A stretch of DNA of 64,000 bases from JAKACA01 sp963735115. GTDB taxonomy: Bacteria; Actinomycetota; Acidimicrobiia; Acidimicrobiales; Bog-793. The notes below the pieces were generated by a model. That model worked only from the letters and a program-made list of their open reading frames with translations. It ran no database searches and was not told the DNA's origin. The DNA lies in assembly GCA_963735115.1 (NCBI GenBank), contig CAVTJR010000001.1, positions 62,001-126,000 on the forward strand. The letters run 5' to 3'. Below are positions 41,891-50,785 of the stretch, piece after piece (the stretch's first letter is position 1; each line of letters starts with the position of its first letter). The translations under genes and the position numbers were made by a program.

Positions 41891-43393
41891 TCAGGTCCGG
41901 ACCCAGGCAGCCCCCTCGCTACGCACGAGCCGGAGCTCCTCCAAGTGGTCGATCGCAAGCGCCACGATTCCGAGATCGAGCCGCGTCCGCAGGCAGACAA
42001 GGTCGATCAGCGTGGCCGTGTAGTCGACCGCCTCCAGCACTGCCCGCTCCACCGGAGTCGTCGGGGCGATCGCCTCGGCCCGAGCCGGCCGGCCCCCGTG
42101 CGTGCTGGCTGACGGTGACGTACCGGCCATCAGCGAGGGTCCGAGCTCCAGGGCTTGTGGTGTGCCGCCGTGACGGCCGGTGGAGCGGCTCACTGCAGCC
42201 GCCGGGGCGGTGGTGCGAGCCTTCGCAGCCGCTTCCGGTCCGCCGGCATCTCGCCGCTGGCCCGACCGGAGTCTCCAGGAGCTGCTCACAGGCCGGGGGC
42301 GATCGTCGGCGCTGCGCGCCTGCGAGAACGAGACGGGCGTCCCGTCCTCTTCACAGACCATCGAGAGCACCGCGAGAACGTCGTGCACGTCCAGGGCCAC
42401 GCCGGCGCCGCCTTCCTGGATGATGGCGTTCGTTCCCTCGGACTGGGGACTGCGCACAGATCCGGGCACTGCCAGCACGGGCACGCCGTAGGCGTCAGCG
42501 GCCAGCACCGTGTGGATGGCACCGCCCTGGCGGGAGGACTCCACGACGACCAGTACCTGGCTGAGGGCGGCGATGATCCGGTTGCGGAGAGGGAATCGCC
42601 AGCTCTCCGGTGGCGCCCCCGGTGGCGCCTCGGAGAGGACGCCTCCTGTCTCCAGCACTTCCTCCCAGAGCCGTCGGTTCTCCCTCGGGTACACCACGTC
42701 GACGCCGCCGCCCACGACGGCGAGCGGCCCCTTCCGTCGAGCGGTCGCCGCCAGCACGCCTCGGTGGGCGGCGGCATCGATGCCGCGCGCCAGACCCGAC
42801 ACGACGGCCACCCCCCGTTCAGCCAACTCACGGCCGAACCCGAAGGCCACTTCGAGCCCGTAATGCGTCGCCCGCCGGGTGCCGACGATCCCGACACACG
42901 GCGCCGAAGCCTCGTCGAGCCGCCCGCGCACGTACAGGAGCTCAGGAACTTGGCGGGCGCGCAGCAGCCGGGCCGGGTAGGCGGCGTCACCTCTGCGCAC
43001 GACGTCGATGCCGCCGGCGCGCAGCTCCTGCCAGCCTCGGGCCACCGGCGTGCGAGCCGCTTCGAGGCGCCACATGCGAAGCGAAGCCTGAGCCTGCGCA
43101 CGCGCCCGCTCCATCGCACCGAGAGAGCCGGACGCACCCCAGCTCAACTCCATGTCCAGCGCCGTCTGGGCTGACTCCGAGCGTGTTGGCCCACCCAGCC
43201 GCGCGAGCCGCTCGCCGAGGGCCGGATCTCCGCCCAGTAGCTGCTCGTAGACCTCTCGAGCCGGGTGTCCCTCCAAGAGCACCCGCAACCGCGCCGGCGT
43301 CATCTCGCCAAGGGCAGCCAAGGCGACCGCGTAGGCGACGTCCGGCAGATCCTCCTCGCAGTTGCTCGACCCTCCGGTGCTCTCCACCCTCAT
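41891..43393 (-). CDS. dprA: DNA-processing protein DprA
   Basis: 500 residues from ATG 43393, overlapping the comM stop by ATGA. It loads RecA on incoming single-stranded DNA during transformation. The Rossmann-like core shows VGIVGTRRATHYG, VVSGLARGIDAAAHRG, VVGGGVDVVYPRENRRL and FPLRNRIIAALSQ. A poorly conserved, Ala/Arg-rich linker (about residues 350-430) leads to a C-terminal winged-helix-like DprA domain (VERAVLEAVDYTATLIDLV). It is longer than usual because of that linker. It pairs with comM as in most actinobacteria. Confidence 0.93.
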   Translation of the reverse strand: MRVESTGGSSNCEEDLPDVAYAVALAALGEMTPARLRVLLEGHPAREVYEQLLGGDPALGERLARLGGPTRSESAQTALDMELSWGASGSLGAMERARAQAQASLRMWRLEAARTPVARGWQELRAGGIDVVRRGDAAYPARLLRARQVPELLYVRGRLDEASAPCVGIVGTRRATHYGLEVAFGFGRELAERGVAVVSGLARGIDAAAHRGVLAATARRKGPLAVVGGGVDVVYPRENRRLWEEVLETGGVLSEAPPGAPPESWRFPLRNRIIAALSQVLVVVESSRQGGAIHTVLAADAYGVPVLAVPGSVRSPQSEGTNAIIQEGGAGVALDVHDVLAVLSMVCEEDGTPVSFSQARSADDRPRPVSSSWRLRSGQRRDAGGPEAAAKARTTAPAAAVSRSTGRHGGTPQALELGPSLMAGTSPSASTHGGRPARAEAIAPTTPVERAVLEAVDYTATLIDLVCLRTRLDLGIVALAIDHLEELRLVRSEGAAWVRT

Positions 43394-44943
43394 GCCACCC
43401 ACCGCCCTCCGAGGATCGCACGACGACCGGCACGTAGCTCCAACGCTGTTGCCGCCGCCTCCGCCGGCACAGGCCCTTCGACCTGCCCGAGGTCGGCGAG
43501 CGTGCGTGCCACGCGGCGCACCCGATCAAGGCCTCGGGCGCTCAACGAGCTCTGGCTCACTCGCCGGCGAAGGAGCGCCGTCGCCTTCGGGTCGAGCGGC
43601 GCCAGCTCGTCCAGCCGGTGGGCCGGGATGGCGGCATTGCAGGAGACGCCTCGTCCGCGTGCGATCTCGCGGGCGGCCGCCACGCGAGCGGCCACTGTCG
43701 CCGACGACTCACCCGGCACCGTCCCGAACAATTCGCTCGCGCCCAGTCCTTCGACGGCGATGTGGAGGTCGAACCGGTCCAGCAATGGCCCCGACAGCCT
43801 CCGGGCGTACCGGTCGAGCTGAGCATCCGAGCACTCGCACGCGAGACGCCGCCCGCCCTGGCCGCAGGGGCAGGGGTTCATCGCAGCCACGAGGAGGAAC
43901 GCCGCCGGCAAGGTCACTGTCGCCCGCGCCCGGGCGATACGGACGACTCCTTCCTCGAGCGGTTGCCGCAGGGCGTCGAGCACCGTCCCCGGGAACTCGG
44001 CGATCTCGTCGAGGAAGAGCACGCCATTCGTCGCCAGGCTGATCTCCCCAGGCCGCAAGTAGGCGGTGCCACCGCCGAGCAGCGCCACGGCCGAGACGGA
44101 GTGATGCGGGGCCCGAAACGGCGGCTCGCCGCCGAGCGTGCGCTCGGGAAGTGGCAGCCCGGCAGATGAGTGGATGCGGCACGTCTCGATGACGGCGCTG
44201 CGGTCGAGCGGCGGCAGGATGCCCGTGATCCGCGCTGCCAGCATCGTCTTGCCGGAGCCGGGAGGGCCCGACATGAGGAGGTGGTGGCCGCCGGCGGCGG
44301 CGACCTCGAGTGCCCGCCGCCCGACGACCTGCCCGCGGATGTCGGCGAGGTCCGGCGGGCGCTCGTCGAGCGAGCCGGCGCCGTGAAGTGCAGCTCGGCG
44401 GCGGCCGAAGCCATCCGCCTCCGCCACGTCCGGCCACGGTGCCCGCCCGTTGAGCGCCTCGACGAGCTCGCCGAGCGACCGCGCCGTCCGCACGAGCGGC
44501 CCGCCAACGAGATGGGCTTCATGTACAGCGCCCCATGGCACCACGACGGCCTCGGTCCCGACAGCTGCGACGATGGGAAGCACGCCGGGCACGGATCGCA
44601 GCGTGCCGTCCAAGCCGAGCTCGCCGACAAAGCCGCAGCCGGCGATCGAGGCCGCTTCCAGCTCGCCGGTGGCGACGAGCACGCCGATGGCGATGGGCAG
44701 GTCTAGCCCGGCGCCCGCCTTGCGGATGCCGGATGGCGCCAGGTTGACGGTCACGCGCCGCATCGGCCAAGACAGGCCGCTCGACAGCAAGGCCGCCCGT
44801 ACCCGGTCGCGAGCCTCCCGGCAGGCGGTGTCGGGAAGACCGACGATCGTGAAGCCCGGCAGCCCATTGGAAACGTGGACCTCGACGAGGATCCTGCGGC
44901 CCTCGACTCCGAGCAAGGTTGCGGATGGGACGGCGGCGATCAT
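43390..44943 (-). CDS. comM: YifB/ComM-family Mg-chelatase-like AAA+ ATPase
   Basis: 517 residues. It is related to ComM, a hexameric helicase promoting branch migration in natural transformation. The N-terminal Lon-like S5 domain is GLPGFTIVGLPDTACREARD with VTVNLAPSGIRKAG. Walker A is MSGPPGSGKTMLAARI, the ChlI-like loop is FRAPHHSVSAVALLGGG and Walker B is GVLFLDEIAEFPG. A Cys cluster follows in NPCPCGQGGRRLACEC. It is the first gene of a dprA pair. yraN, often adjacent in other genomes, is 4.6 kb away here. Confidence 0.93.
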   Translation of the reverse strand: MIAAVPSATLLGVEGRRILVEVHVSNGLPGFTIVGLPDTACREARDRVRAALLSSGLSWPMRRVTVNLAPSGIRKAGAGLDLPIAIGVLVATGELEAASIAGCGFVGELGLDGTLRSVPGVLPIVAAVGTEAVVVPWGAVHEAHLVGGPLVRTARSLGELVEALNGRAPWPDVAEADGFGRRRAALHGAGSLDERPPDLADIRGQVVGRRALEVAAAGGHHLLMSGPPGSGKTMLAARITGILPPLDRSAVIETCRIHSSAGLPLPERTLGGEPPFRAPHHSVSAVALLGGGTAYLRPGEISLATNGVLFLDEIAEFPGTVLDALRQPLEEGVVRIARARATVTLPAAFLLVAAMNPCPCGQGGRRLACECSDAQLDRYARRLSGPLLDRFDLHIAVEGLGASELFGTVPGESSATVAARVAAAREIARGRGVSCNAAIPAHRLDELAPLDPKATALLRRRVSQSSLSARGLDRVRRVARTLADLGQVEGPVPAEAAATALELRAGRRAILGGRWVA

Positions 44944-45097
44944 GGGACAGCTCCCTGCGGACGGGCGGCGCTCTCGGGAGGGTCGAGATGACCTGGCCGG
45001 GCCGGATCAGTGACCGCTCGATCTCCCGCGCACACTAGGGGGAGGGTGTGTCACGAAGAGAAGGCCCGGTGATCGTCCCGGGGCTGCGAGATCGCCC

Positions 45098-45448
45098 CTA
45101 CAGCTGTCGCACCCGCCCACCCACGTCGATGTGCCATAGGAGCCAGGCGGCGAACCCGGCGACGAGGACACCCACGACGCGGGCGATCGCCCAGCCCACG
45201 ACCACGAACAAGAGGGTTGCGACGAGCAGGCTGGCCGTGACGCCGAGACGTTCGGAACTCCACCCGTGCGCCCGCGCGCGGCCGAGCGATAGGAGACCGG
45301 CGGACAAGAGGACGAACACCATGACGGCGAGGGCGGAGGCGCCAAGCACGAACATCCCAAGGCCCAGAGTGAGGGCCACGATTCCGCAGACCTGGAGACT
45401 CCCCGGGCTCGACGGCTGCCGGGTCATCGCCTCGTTCGGAACGTTCAC
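45098..45448 (-). CDS. Small multi-pass membrane protein
   Basis: 116 residues from GTG 45448 (ATG 45427 is an alternative). Three or four hydrophobic helices: about 21-36, 38-55, 69-88 and 90-106. They are separated by a short basic loop (LGRARAHGWSSERLG). No family is recognised. Downstream of the Usp-type gene with 25 bases between them, so possibly cotranscribed. Confidence 0.6.
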   Translation of the reverse strand: MNVPNEAMTRQPSSPGSLQVCGIVALTLGLGMFVLGASALAVMVFVLLSAGLLSLGRARAHGWSSERLGVTASLLVATLLFVVVGWAIARVVGVLVAGFAAWLLWHIDVGGRVRQL

Positions 45449-45473
45449 GGTCTCGCTCGCGCCGGCGCCCGAC

Positions 45474-46007
45474 TCAGGCAGCGCGGCGGGAGCTCGGCTC
45501 CGACGTACCGGCTACGAGCTGGCGCCGTGTCCTCGCGCACGGAGCGATCACGACAGGCAGCCAGGAACGGCGCAGGAGGCGTTGCGTGGTCCGCCGGCGG
45601 AACACGGAGCCTGGACGCTTGGCGTCAATGATGATCTGGGCGGCGCCGACGTCGGCCGCCTCGCTGAGGATCGCTGCGGGGACGTGCCCGGCGATGGTGC
45701 GAAGCATGTGGCCGGTGGCCTCGACGCCCTCGCTCCTGATCTCCGACATCGCCTTCTCGACGAGCTGGCGGGCCTCGTCGGCCGTCTCGGAACTGACGAC
45801 CGCTCCCCCGTAGACCTGGTGCTCGCGGACGTGGACGACATGGACCCGGGCGTGCTGCTGGCGAGCGAGCGCCGCGCTGAGCTTCACCGCCGGACTCTCG
45901 TCGGCTGAGCTGCCGACCGCAACGAGCAAGGTCGTCGCCGACCGGCTGGCGTGCTCAGTGGCGTCTTCGACGGGCTGTTGTGAGCTTGTAGTGGACATCA
46001 TCGTCAT
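45474..46007 (-). CDS. Universal stress protein family (non-ATP-binding type)
   Basis: 177 residues. Usp fold: TTLLVAVGSSADESPAVKLS at the first strand, HARVHVVHVREHQVYGG, then AAQIIIDAKRPGSVFRRRTT and LLRRSWLPVVIAPC. The G-x2-G-x9-G-S/T motif of ATP-binding Usp proteins is replaced by a basic RPGSVFRRRT stretch, so nucleotide binding is doubtful. The N- and C-terminal tails are low complexity. A 339-bp region upstream separates it from a divergent DUF1707 gene. Confidence 0.8.
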   Translation of the reverse strand: MTMMSTTSSQQPVEDATEHASRSATTLLVAVGSSADESPAVKLSAALARQQHARVHVVHVREHQVYGGAVVSSETADEARQLVEKAMSEIRSEGVEATGHMLRTIAGHVPAAILSEAADVGAAQIIIDAKRPGSVFRRRTTQRLLRRSWLPVVIAPCARTRRQLVAGTSEPSSRRAA

Positions 46008-46346
46008 TTCGACTTTCGCTTTCCCAGCACGACCCTCTGACTGATCGGCCTCTCGTGCCTGTGAATTCCTTCACTAGTAAGAGGCTACGGCGGCGGACTG
46101 TCGACAATTCGTCAAAAGGGAGCCCTCGGCGTCAACGGGGCGTCAAAGCCACCCCCTGTGACTCGGGCGGAGGCGAGACAACGAAAGACGGTGCTCCCAG
46201 CTTGCGTCGCGCGAACGGTCAGGCGAGCCGTTCGCGGGCCACCCATGAGTTCGGCTCAGCAGTCAGCGAGCGGTTCGTCAGGACCCTCGGGAGAGTTGCT
46301 TGCCCGTCAGAAGCGGCCATGACCTAGCCGGGTAACGTTCAGTCTG
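46008..46346. other. Divergent intergenic region
   Basis: 339 bases between the starts of the Usp gene and the DUF1707 gene. It contains a few short frames without family resemblance and a TAACGT -10-like element at 46333-46338, close to ATG 46347, with no matching -35. An AT-richer stretch near 46060-46110 could hold the Usp promoter. No repeat or RNA gene is recognised. Confidence 0.4.
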
Positions 46347-46971
46347 ATGGAGGGACCCAAGGCAGAAAATGATGGGGATCCCCGGTCACGTCGTGTCTCG
46401 GATCGGGAGCGGGACCACGCCGTCGAGCGGCTGAAGGATGCCGTTTCCGAAGGCCTGATCGATATCGACGAGTTCGGCGAACGGACCTCGCAGGCTCTCG
46501 TCGCCCGCACGCGGGGCGAGCTGGTCGCCGTGACCTCGAGATCTTCCCGCCGGCGCTGATCCAGGACCGGGAACCGATGACATTGTCGAGCTCAAAGGAG
46601 AGATGAGCTCGCTCGAGCGCAAGGGCAACTGGCAGGTGCCACGCAAGCTCGTGCTCCGGCTGCGGATGGGCTCCGCCAAGCTCGACTTCACCGAGGCCAG
46701 GATCGTCCATCCGGTGGTCGAGATCGAGCTCGACGTCAAGGGCGGTTCGGTGGAGATGCGCCTGCCGGAAGGGGCGAGTGCTTCGTTGGACGGAGCGGAG
46801 GCGCGCTTCGGGAGCATCGAGGACCACAGGCGGGGCGCACCTGCCGTTGGGCGGCCCCATTTCGTCGTGAAAGGCCAGATCAGTCGGGGCTCGGTCGAGC
46901 TTCGCGGGCCGCGCCGCTCGACGTTACGGCGCCGGCGAAAAGCCTCGTCCGAGGGCTCGCGCCAGGTTTGA
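46347..46971 (+). pseudogene. DUF1707 + LiaF-like C-terminal domain protein, apparent single-base frameshift
   Basis: The DUF1707 part (RVSDRERDHAVERLKDAVSE, GLIDIDEFGERTSQAL) is followed by a stop at 46557-46559. The LiaF/cell-wall-active-antibiotic-response part is in the next frame (RKGNWQVPRKLVLRLRMGSA, KLDFTEARIVHPVVEIELDV). Deleting one base at about 46539 gives continuous VAVTSDLPAGADPGPGTDD joining the two, 207 residues in all. This is the common actinobacterial domain order, so sequence error is likely. Probably a membrane- or envelope-stress-associated soluble protein. Role unproven. Confidence 0.8.
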
Positions 46972-47045
46972 CTGGGACCTCGATGGTGTTCGTTCCGTTC
47001 ACCCTGGCAGTCGTGAGAGTGGACGGGAAGTCGGCGAAGGCACCA

Positions 47046-47915
47046 CTACTCGGTACTGGCGTCGAGGCCGATCGGGTTGACGGAAGGAAACCCGCCCGAT
47101 CTCACCACGGCCCTCGCCAGCGGCCGCAGCATTTCGGTCAGCCGTTCGCTCTGCTCGGCGCCGATCTCGGCGTACGGCTGGGCTGCGAGGCGGTTCGTGT
47201 CCGCCTCGATCGCGGCCCGGAGCTCGAGGCCGGCGGCGGTGGCGGCGCCTGCGGCGAGGAGCCCCCGGTCGCTGAGGCGTTGCTCCGCTGCGGCCCACTC
47301 GTCCTCGGGCCAGTTCCGGCTCAAGCGCAGCACGTCTGCCGGCACGGTTCCAACCGCAGCGTGCATGACGAGGGCTTCGCAACCGTCGAGGTCGGCGTGG
47401 GTCAGACAGGCGACGTGGCCATCACCGCGATGCTCGCGCAACACCGTCAAGAGCTGCCAGAGGGCTGCGACCGGATCGTCGGGCATGGCGAGGGCTTGGT
47501 TGGCGGCCGCCAGGGGCCGGCCGACGCACTCGCAGGCGGAGGCGGCTGCCTGCGCCAGCGGGACGGCCGTGGCGGCAGCCTGCTGCACGCCGTCACCGGC
47601 GATGCGGCGGAGGGCGGTGGAGACGGCTGACGCTCGTGTCTGCAGGAGGTTGTCGATCGACGCCAGTGCCCAGGCGTCTGGGATGGCCCGCTCCACTCGT
47701 GAGCGGTGGAAGTTGTAGAACGTCGCCCGCACGACGCTCGCCGGCACGGGGCCGAGTGGGGCTGTCCTGAAGGCGAAGTAGCACATCCACCAGCCCTTAA
47801 GGCCTACCGAGTCGGCGGCCGCACGAGACTCGTCGGCGAAGTAGGTGGTGGCGTGGATGGGTTCGAAGACCCTCCAGCAGGCGTCGGCCAGGTTGGAGAA
47901 ATCCTCCTCGGACAT
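47046..47915 (-). CDS. SCO6745-family conserved protein
   Basis: 289 residues from ATG 47915, which has AGGAGG at 9-base spacing; the open frame continues to 48176 without support. Family-like blocks: WRVFEPIHATTYFADESRAA, VGLKGWWMCYFAFRTAPLG, PASVVRATFYNFHRSRVERA and the later EQRLSDRGLLAAGAATAAGL. Predicted mainly helical and soluble. Members are widespread in Actinobacteria and have no established function to my knowledge. It stands alone on its strand, divergent from the small gene at 48166. Confidence 0.75.
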   Translation of the reverse strand: MSEEDFSNLADACWRVFEPIHATTYFADESRAAADSVGLKGWWMCYFAFRTAPLGPVPASVVRATFYNFHRSRVERAIPDAWALASIDNLLQTRASAVSTALRRIAGDGVQQAAATAVPLAQAAASACECVGRPLAAANQALAMPDDPVAALWQLLTVLREHRGDGHVACLTHADLDGCEALVMHAAVGTVPADVLRLSRNWPEDEWAAAEQRLSDRGLLAAGAATAAGLELRAAIEADTNRLAAQPYAEIGAEQSERLTEMLRPLARAVVRSGGFPSVNPIGLDASTE

Positions 47916-48165
47916 GGGTGTCACCCTCCTGCGAACTGGGCGTCTCGCTCTTGCCGGAGCTCCGCCGGTACGGGGGTCTCCACGAAAGCAACATAATTCA
48001 GGCCTCGTGGTACCGCCCCGAAGACGCCGAAAAGGCCCAAGCCGACCGCCCCCATCCCGCTCTGTTCGGGAGTCGGGGCGCAGCGGGGCGCGCCGCCCGG
48101 GCGCGCCGCCGGAGGGGGCCTCGGGAGATGCCGGCACGGACGGCACGGGTCCGGCTGGCCGCCGT

Positions 48166-48381
48166 ATGCCCTTCATCGAGGACCCGATGACCGGCGGTAC
48201 AGCAGAGGTGCGCCGTATTCAGCCCTTCGAGGCGCGCAAGGAGTACGTCTGCCCCGGGTGCAATCAGGAGATCCGACGAGGTACGGGCCACGTCGTGATC
48301 GTTCCGCTGAACGCCACCGACCTACGGCGCCATTGGCATGCTCCGTGCCTCGCCCGTGCACGCCAGCACGGGATGCCGTGA
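48166..48381 (+). CDS. Small conserved Cys/His protein
   Basis: 71 residues from ATG 48166 (ATG 48187 is an alternative). The core RIQPFEARKEYVCPGCNQEI has a C-x2-C pair, and RRHWHAPCLARARQHG supplies His/Cys, so one zinc site is likely. This short protein is recurrent in Actinobacteria, sometimes named ATP/GTP-binding without evidence. A longer frame to 47845 is open but low-complexity. Confidence 0.7.
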   Translation: MPFIEDPMTGGTAEVRRIQPFEARKEYVCPGCNQEIRRGTGHVVIVPLNATDLRRHWHAPCLARARQHGMP

Positions 48382-48437
48382 GCCTCGTCGGCGCCTGGGA
48401 AGGCGTGGGCCTGGCTAAGCGTTAGCCTGGTGTAGAG

Positions 48438-49475
48438 GTGATCATCATGTGGAGCGCCGCTCCGATCCTTGCCGCAGGCACCACCACCCTGAGCTCGGGC
48501 CAGATGGACGAGCTCTGGGTGACTGCCGTCGTGTCGGGGGTGCTCGCATACACGTTCGCCGTGTACAGCCGCCGGGCGATCGGGGCCTACCCGTGGCGGG
48601 TTCCCCCCCTGTTCTGGGGCCTCTTCGGTGTGCTGCTTCCGGTGCTGAGCCTTCTCGTCGTCGCCGTGGCCCGCTTGACGACACGACCTGTGCAACCGCC
48701 CGCAGCCGGGCCCTACCGCACGGGCGGCTTCTTCGGCGCCAACTCCGGCACCGCTCCCGGACAGCCGGATCCGTCGGGGCAGGGGCCCAGTTGGCCACCT
48801 CCAACGCAGCCAGGCTCTCAGTGGGAGCCACCGCCTCCGGGCCAGGATCACCTGCCGCCCCCGCCAGGGCAGTGGCAGCAGCCCTCCCCCGCCGGGTGGC
48901 AACCGCCGCCGCCGCCGCAATGGCAACCGCCCGTGGCCGGTCAGCAGCCATCGGCAGAGGCGTGGCCGCAGACAGACGCCGGCCAGGCTGGTTCGGGGCC
49001 CTGGCAGCCGGGGACACCTGGCGCGCCGGCGGCTCCGCCGTGGCCACCTCCGCTCGGCCCGGACGCATTTCGGCCGCCGGCCGGCCAGGGATACCCACCG
49101 GCGCCACCTCCCTACGCAGGTCAGGCGCCGCAGCCTGTCGGCACCTGGCAGCCCTCCGGTGGTCAGAGCTACCCGTCGGCGGCGCAGCCTGCGCTACCGG
49201 GTCCTGACGGCTGGGCGCCGCCACCGCCGTATGTGCCGGCTCCGACGCCGCCGCCGCTCTTCGGCTGGTACCCCGACCCGACGGGTCGTCATGAGCAGCG
49301 GTACTGGGACGGACGTCACTGGTCCCACCGTGTCTCCGACAACTTGGTTCGCGGGGACGATCCGCTCCTCCCGGCTGCCGACTCGATGGCAGAGGCAGCC
49401 GGACCAGGGAACAGTCCTCGAGTGGCACCGGCGGAGTCGCAGGCGGAGCCGGCGGACGACGACACCACGGCCTGA
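48438..49475 (+). CDS. DUF2510 membrane protein with Pro/Gln-rich linker
   Basis: 345 residues from GTG 48438 (ATG 48447 possible). A first hydrophobic helix at about 27-43 and a second at about 56-80 (PPLFWGLFGVLLPVLSLL) are followed by about 185 residues of Pro/Gln/Gly/Trp-rich repeats (PPPGQ, QPPPPPQWQPP). Then comes a single DUF2510 motif, GWYPDPTGRHEQRYWDG, near residue 275. The DUF2510 motif is a membrane-protein tail module in Actinobacteria. Function unknown. Confidence 0.85.
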   Translation: MIIMWSAAPILAAGTTTLSSGQMDELWVTAVVSGVLAYTFAVYSRRAIGAYPWRVPPLFWGLFGVLLPVLSLLVVAVARLTTRPVQPPAAGPYRTGGFFGANSGTAPGQPDPSGQGPSWPPPTQPGSQWEPPPPGQDHLPPPPGQWQQPSPAGWQPPPPPQWQPPVAGQQPSAEAWPQTDAGQAGSGPWQPGTPGAPAAPPWPPPLGPDAFRPPAGQGYPPAPPPYAGQAPQPVGTWQPSGGQSYPSAAQPALPGPDGWAPPPPYVPAPTPPPLFGWYPDPTGRHEQRYWDGRHWSHRVSDNLVRGDDPLLPAADSMAEAAGPGNSPRVAPAESQAEPADDDTTA

Positions 49476-49551
49476 CAGCCAGCGCACGATCGCAGCCGGA
49501 GCGGCGGAGGACGACACGACCCGCCTGAAAGCCGGCGCCTGATCGCAGGCA

Positions 49552-49899
49552 CTAGAAGGCCTGCGAGATCACCTCGACCTCACGGCCGGTGACACAGGCG
49601 ACGTCGAAGCGAACAAGCTTCGGTCGGGCCGACTCGAGATCCGCCAGATAGACGGCGGCAAGCTGGCGGATGCGGCGCTGCTTTGCGGGCGTGACCGATT
49701 CGGCTGGGCTGCCGAAGCGGTCCGACGTGCGCGTCTTCACCTCGCAGAACACGAGCTCATGACCTTTCCGCAAGACGAGATCGATCTCGCCGCCGGCAAC
49801 ACGCCAGTTTCGCTCCACGACCTCGTAACCGTGCGCCTCGTACCAGTGGGCGGCCAGGTTCTCGCCATGGCCTCCGAGCGCCTGCCGGCCGCTCGGCAC
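49552..49899 (-). CDS. yraN: YraN / UPF0102 endonuclease-like protein
   Basis: 115 residues from GTG 49899, just after the DUF2469 stop; the longer frame lies inside DUF2469. The restriction-endonuclease-like core is visible: GGHGENLAAHWYEAHGYEVV, RNWRVAGGEIDLV (catalytic Glu and Asp) and ELVFCEVKTRTS (E-x-K). Members are thought to be nucleases linked to DNA processing. The usual comM/dprA neighbours are instead at 41.9-44.9 kb. Confidence 0.9.
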   Translation of the reverse strand: MPSGRQALGGHGENLAAHWYEAHGYEVVERNWRVAGGEIDLVLRKGHELVFCEVKTRTSDRFGSPAESVTPAKQRRIRQLAAVYLADLESARPKLVRFDVACVTGREVEVISQAF

Positions 49900-49904
49900 G
49901 ACCG

Positions 49905-50201
49905 TCAGCCGTCCGTCTCGGGCAGTGCCTCCACGTTCACGTCCTTGTAGGTGACCACCCGGACCGACGACACGAATCGTGCGGGACGGTACATGTCCCA
50001 CACCCAGGCGTCCCCGAGCTCAACCTCGAAATACGTGGTGCCCGCCTCTGCGTGCGGGGTCACCTTCACGTCGTTCGCCAAGTAGAAACGCCGCTCCGTC
50101 TCCACGACGTACTTGAACATGGGGAGCACGGCCCGGTACTCCTGGTACAGGGCGAGCTCGACTTCGGCCTCGAACTGGTCAAGGTCCTCTTCTGCACTCA
50201 T
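49905..50201 (-). CDS. DUF2469 family protein
   Basis: 98 residues. Acidic N-terminal SAEEDLDQFEAEVELALYQE, then EYRAVLPMFKYVVETERRFY and WVWDMYRPARFVSSVRVVTY. This is the highly conserved actinobacterial family that normally sits beside yraN and rplS. No function known to me. The spacing to yraN is 5 bases, so the two are cotranscribed. Confidence 0.93.
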   Translation of the reverse strand: MSAEEDLDQFEAEVELALYQEYRAVLPMFKYVVETERRFYLANDVKVTPHAEAGTTYFEVELGDAWVWDMYRPARFVSSVRVVTYKDVNVEALPETDG

Positions 50202-50250
50202 CGCACTCCTCGGAGTCTGCCGCAGGCAACCGTGAGCAATGCCGACACGA

Positions 50251-50601
50251 TCAGCGGGCTACCCGCTTCTCCTTGATCTTGGCGGCCTTTCCGACGCGGT
50301 CACGGAGGTAGTAGAGCTTCGCCCTGCGCACGTCACCCTCGGTGACCCGCTCGATCCTCGAGTACATGGGCGAGTGGATCGGGAACGTCCGCTCCACACC
50401 AACCCCGAAGCTCACCTTCCGGACGGTGAACGTCTCACGGACCCCGGAGCCCTGACGGCGGATGACCGCTCCCTGGAACACCTGGATGCGCTCGCGGTTG
50501 CCTTCCACGACCCGCACGTGCACCTTGACCGTGTCGCCCGGTGAAAACTCGGGAATGTCGTCACGCAGGTTCGCGCGGTCGACGAGATCGGTTGGGTTCA
50601 T
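50251..50601 (-). CDS. rplS: 50S ribosomal protein L19
   Basis: 116 residues from ATG 50601 with AGGAG upstream; an earlier start at 50616 would destroy that spacing. Motifs: PEFSPGDTVKVHVRVVEGNR, RIQVFQGAVIRRQGSGVRET, FTVRKVSFGVGVERTFPIHS and RRAKLYYLRDRVGKAAKI. It lies at the subunit interface. Downstream of trmD as usual, but 184 bases separate them and lepB is absent between rplS and DUF2469. Confidence 0.97.
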   Translation of the reverse strand: MNPTDLVDRANLRDDIPEFSPGDTVKVHVRVVEGNRERIQVFQGAVIRRQGSGVRETFTVRKVSFGVGVERTFPIHSPMYSRIERVTEGDVRRAKLYYLRDRVGKAAKIKEKRVAR

Positions 50602-50785
50602 GACAACGCTCCTCAAGGCGGTCAGCGGGCTGCGGTGCGGGAATCGGTCGAGCGGCGGGTGCTGGGATGCCGAGCGAGGGCAGGCGTTCCGAGCCCGGAG
50701 CCGGTGTCTCGACCTGAACTCCTGGTAGGGACAGGATAGCCGGGCGCAGCGACCCCTCGCACCCGCGGCGCCGGATGGATCGAGC

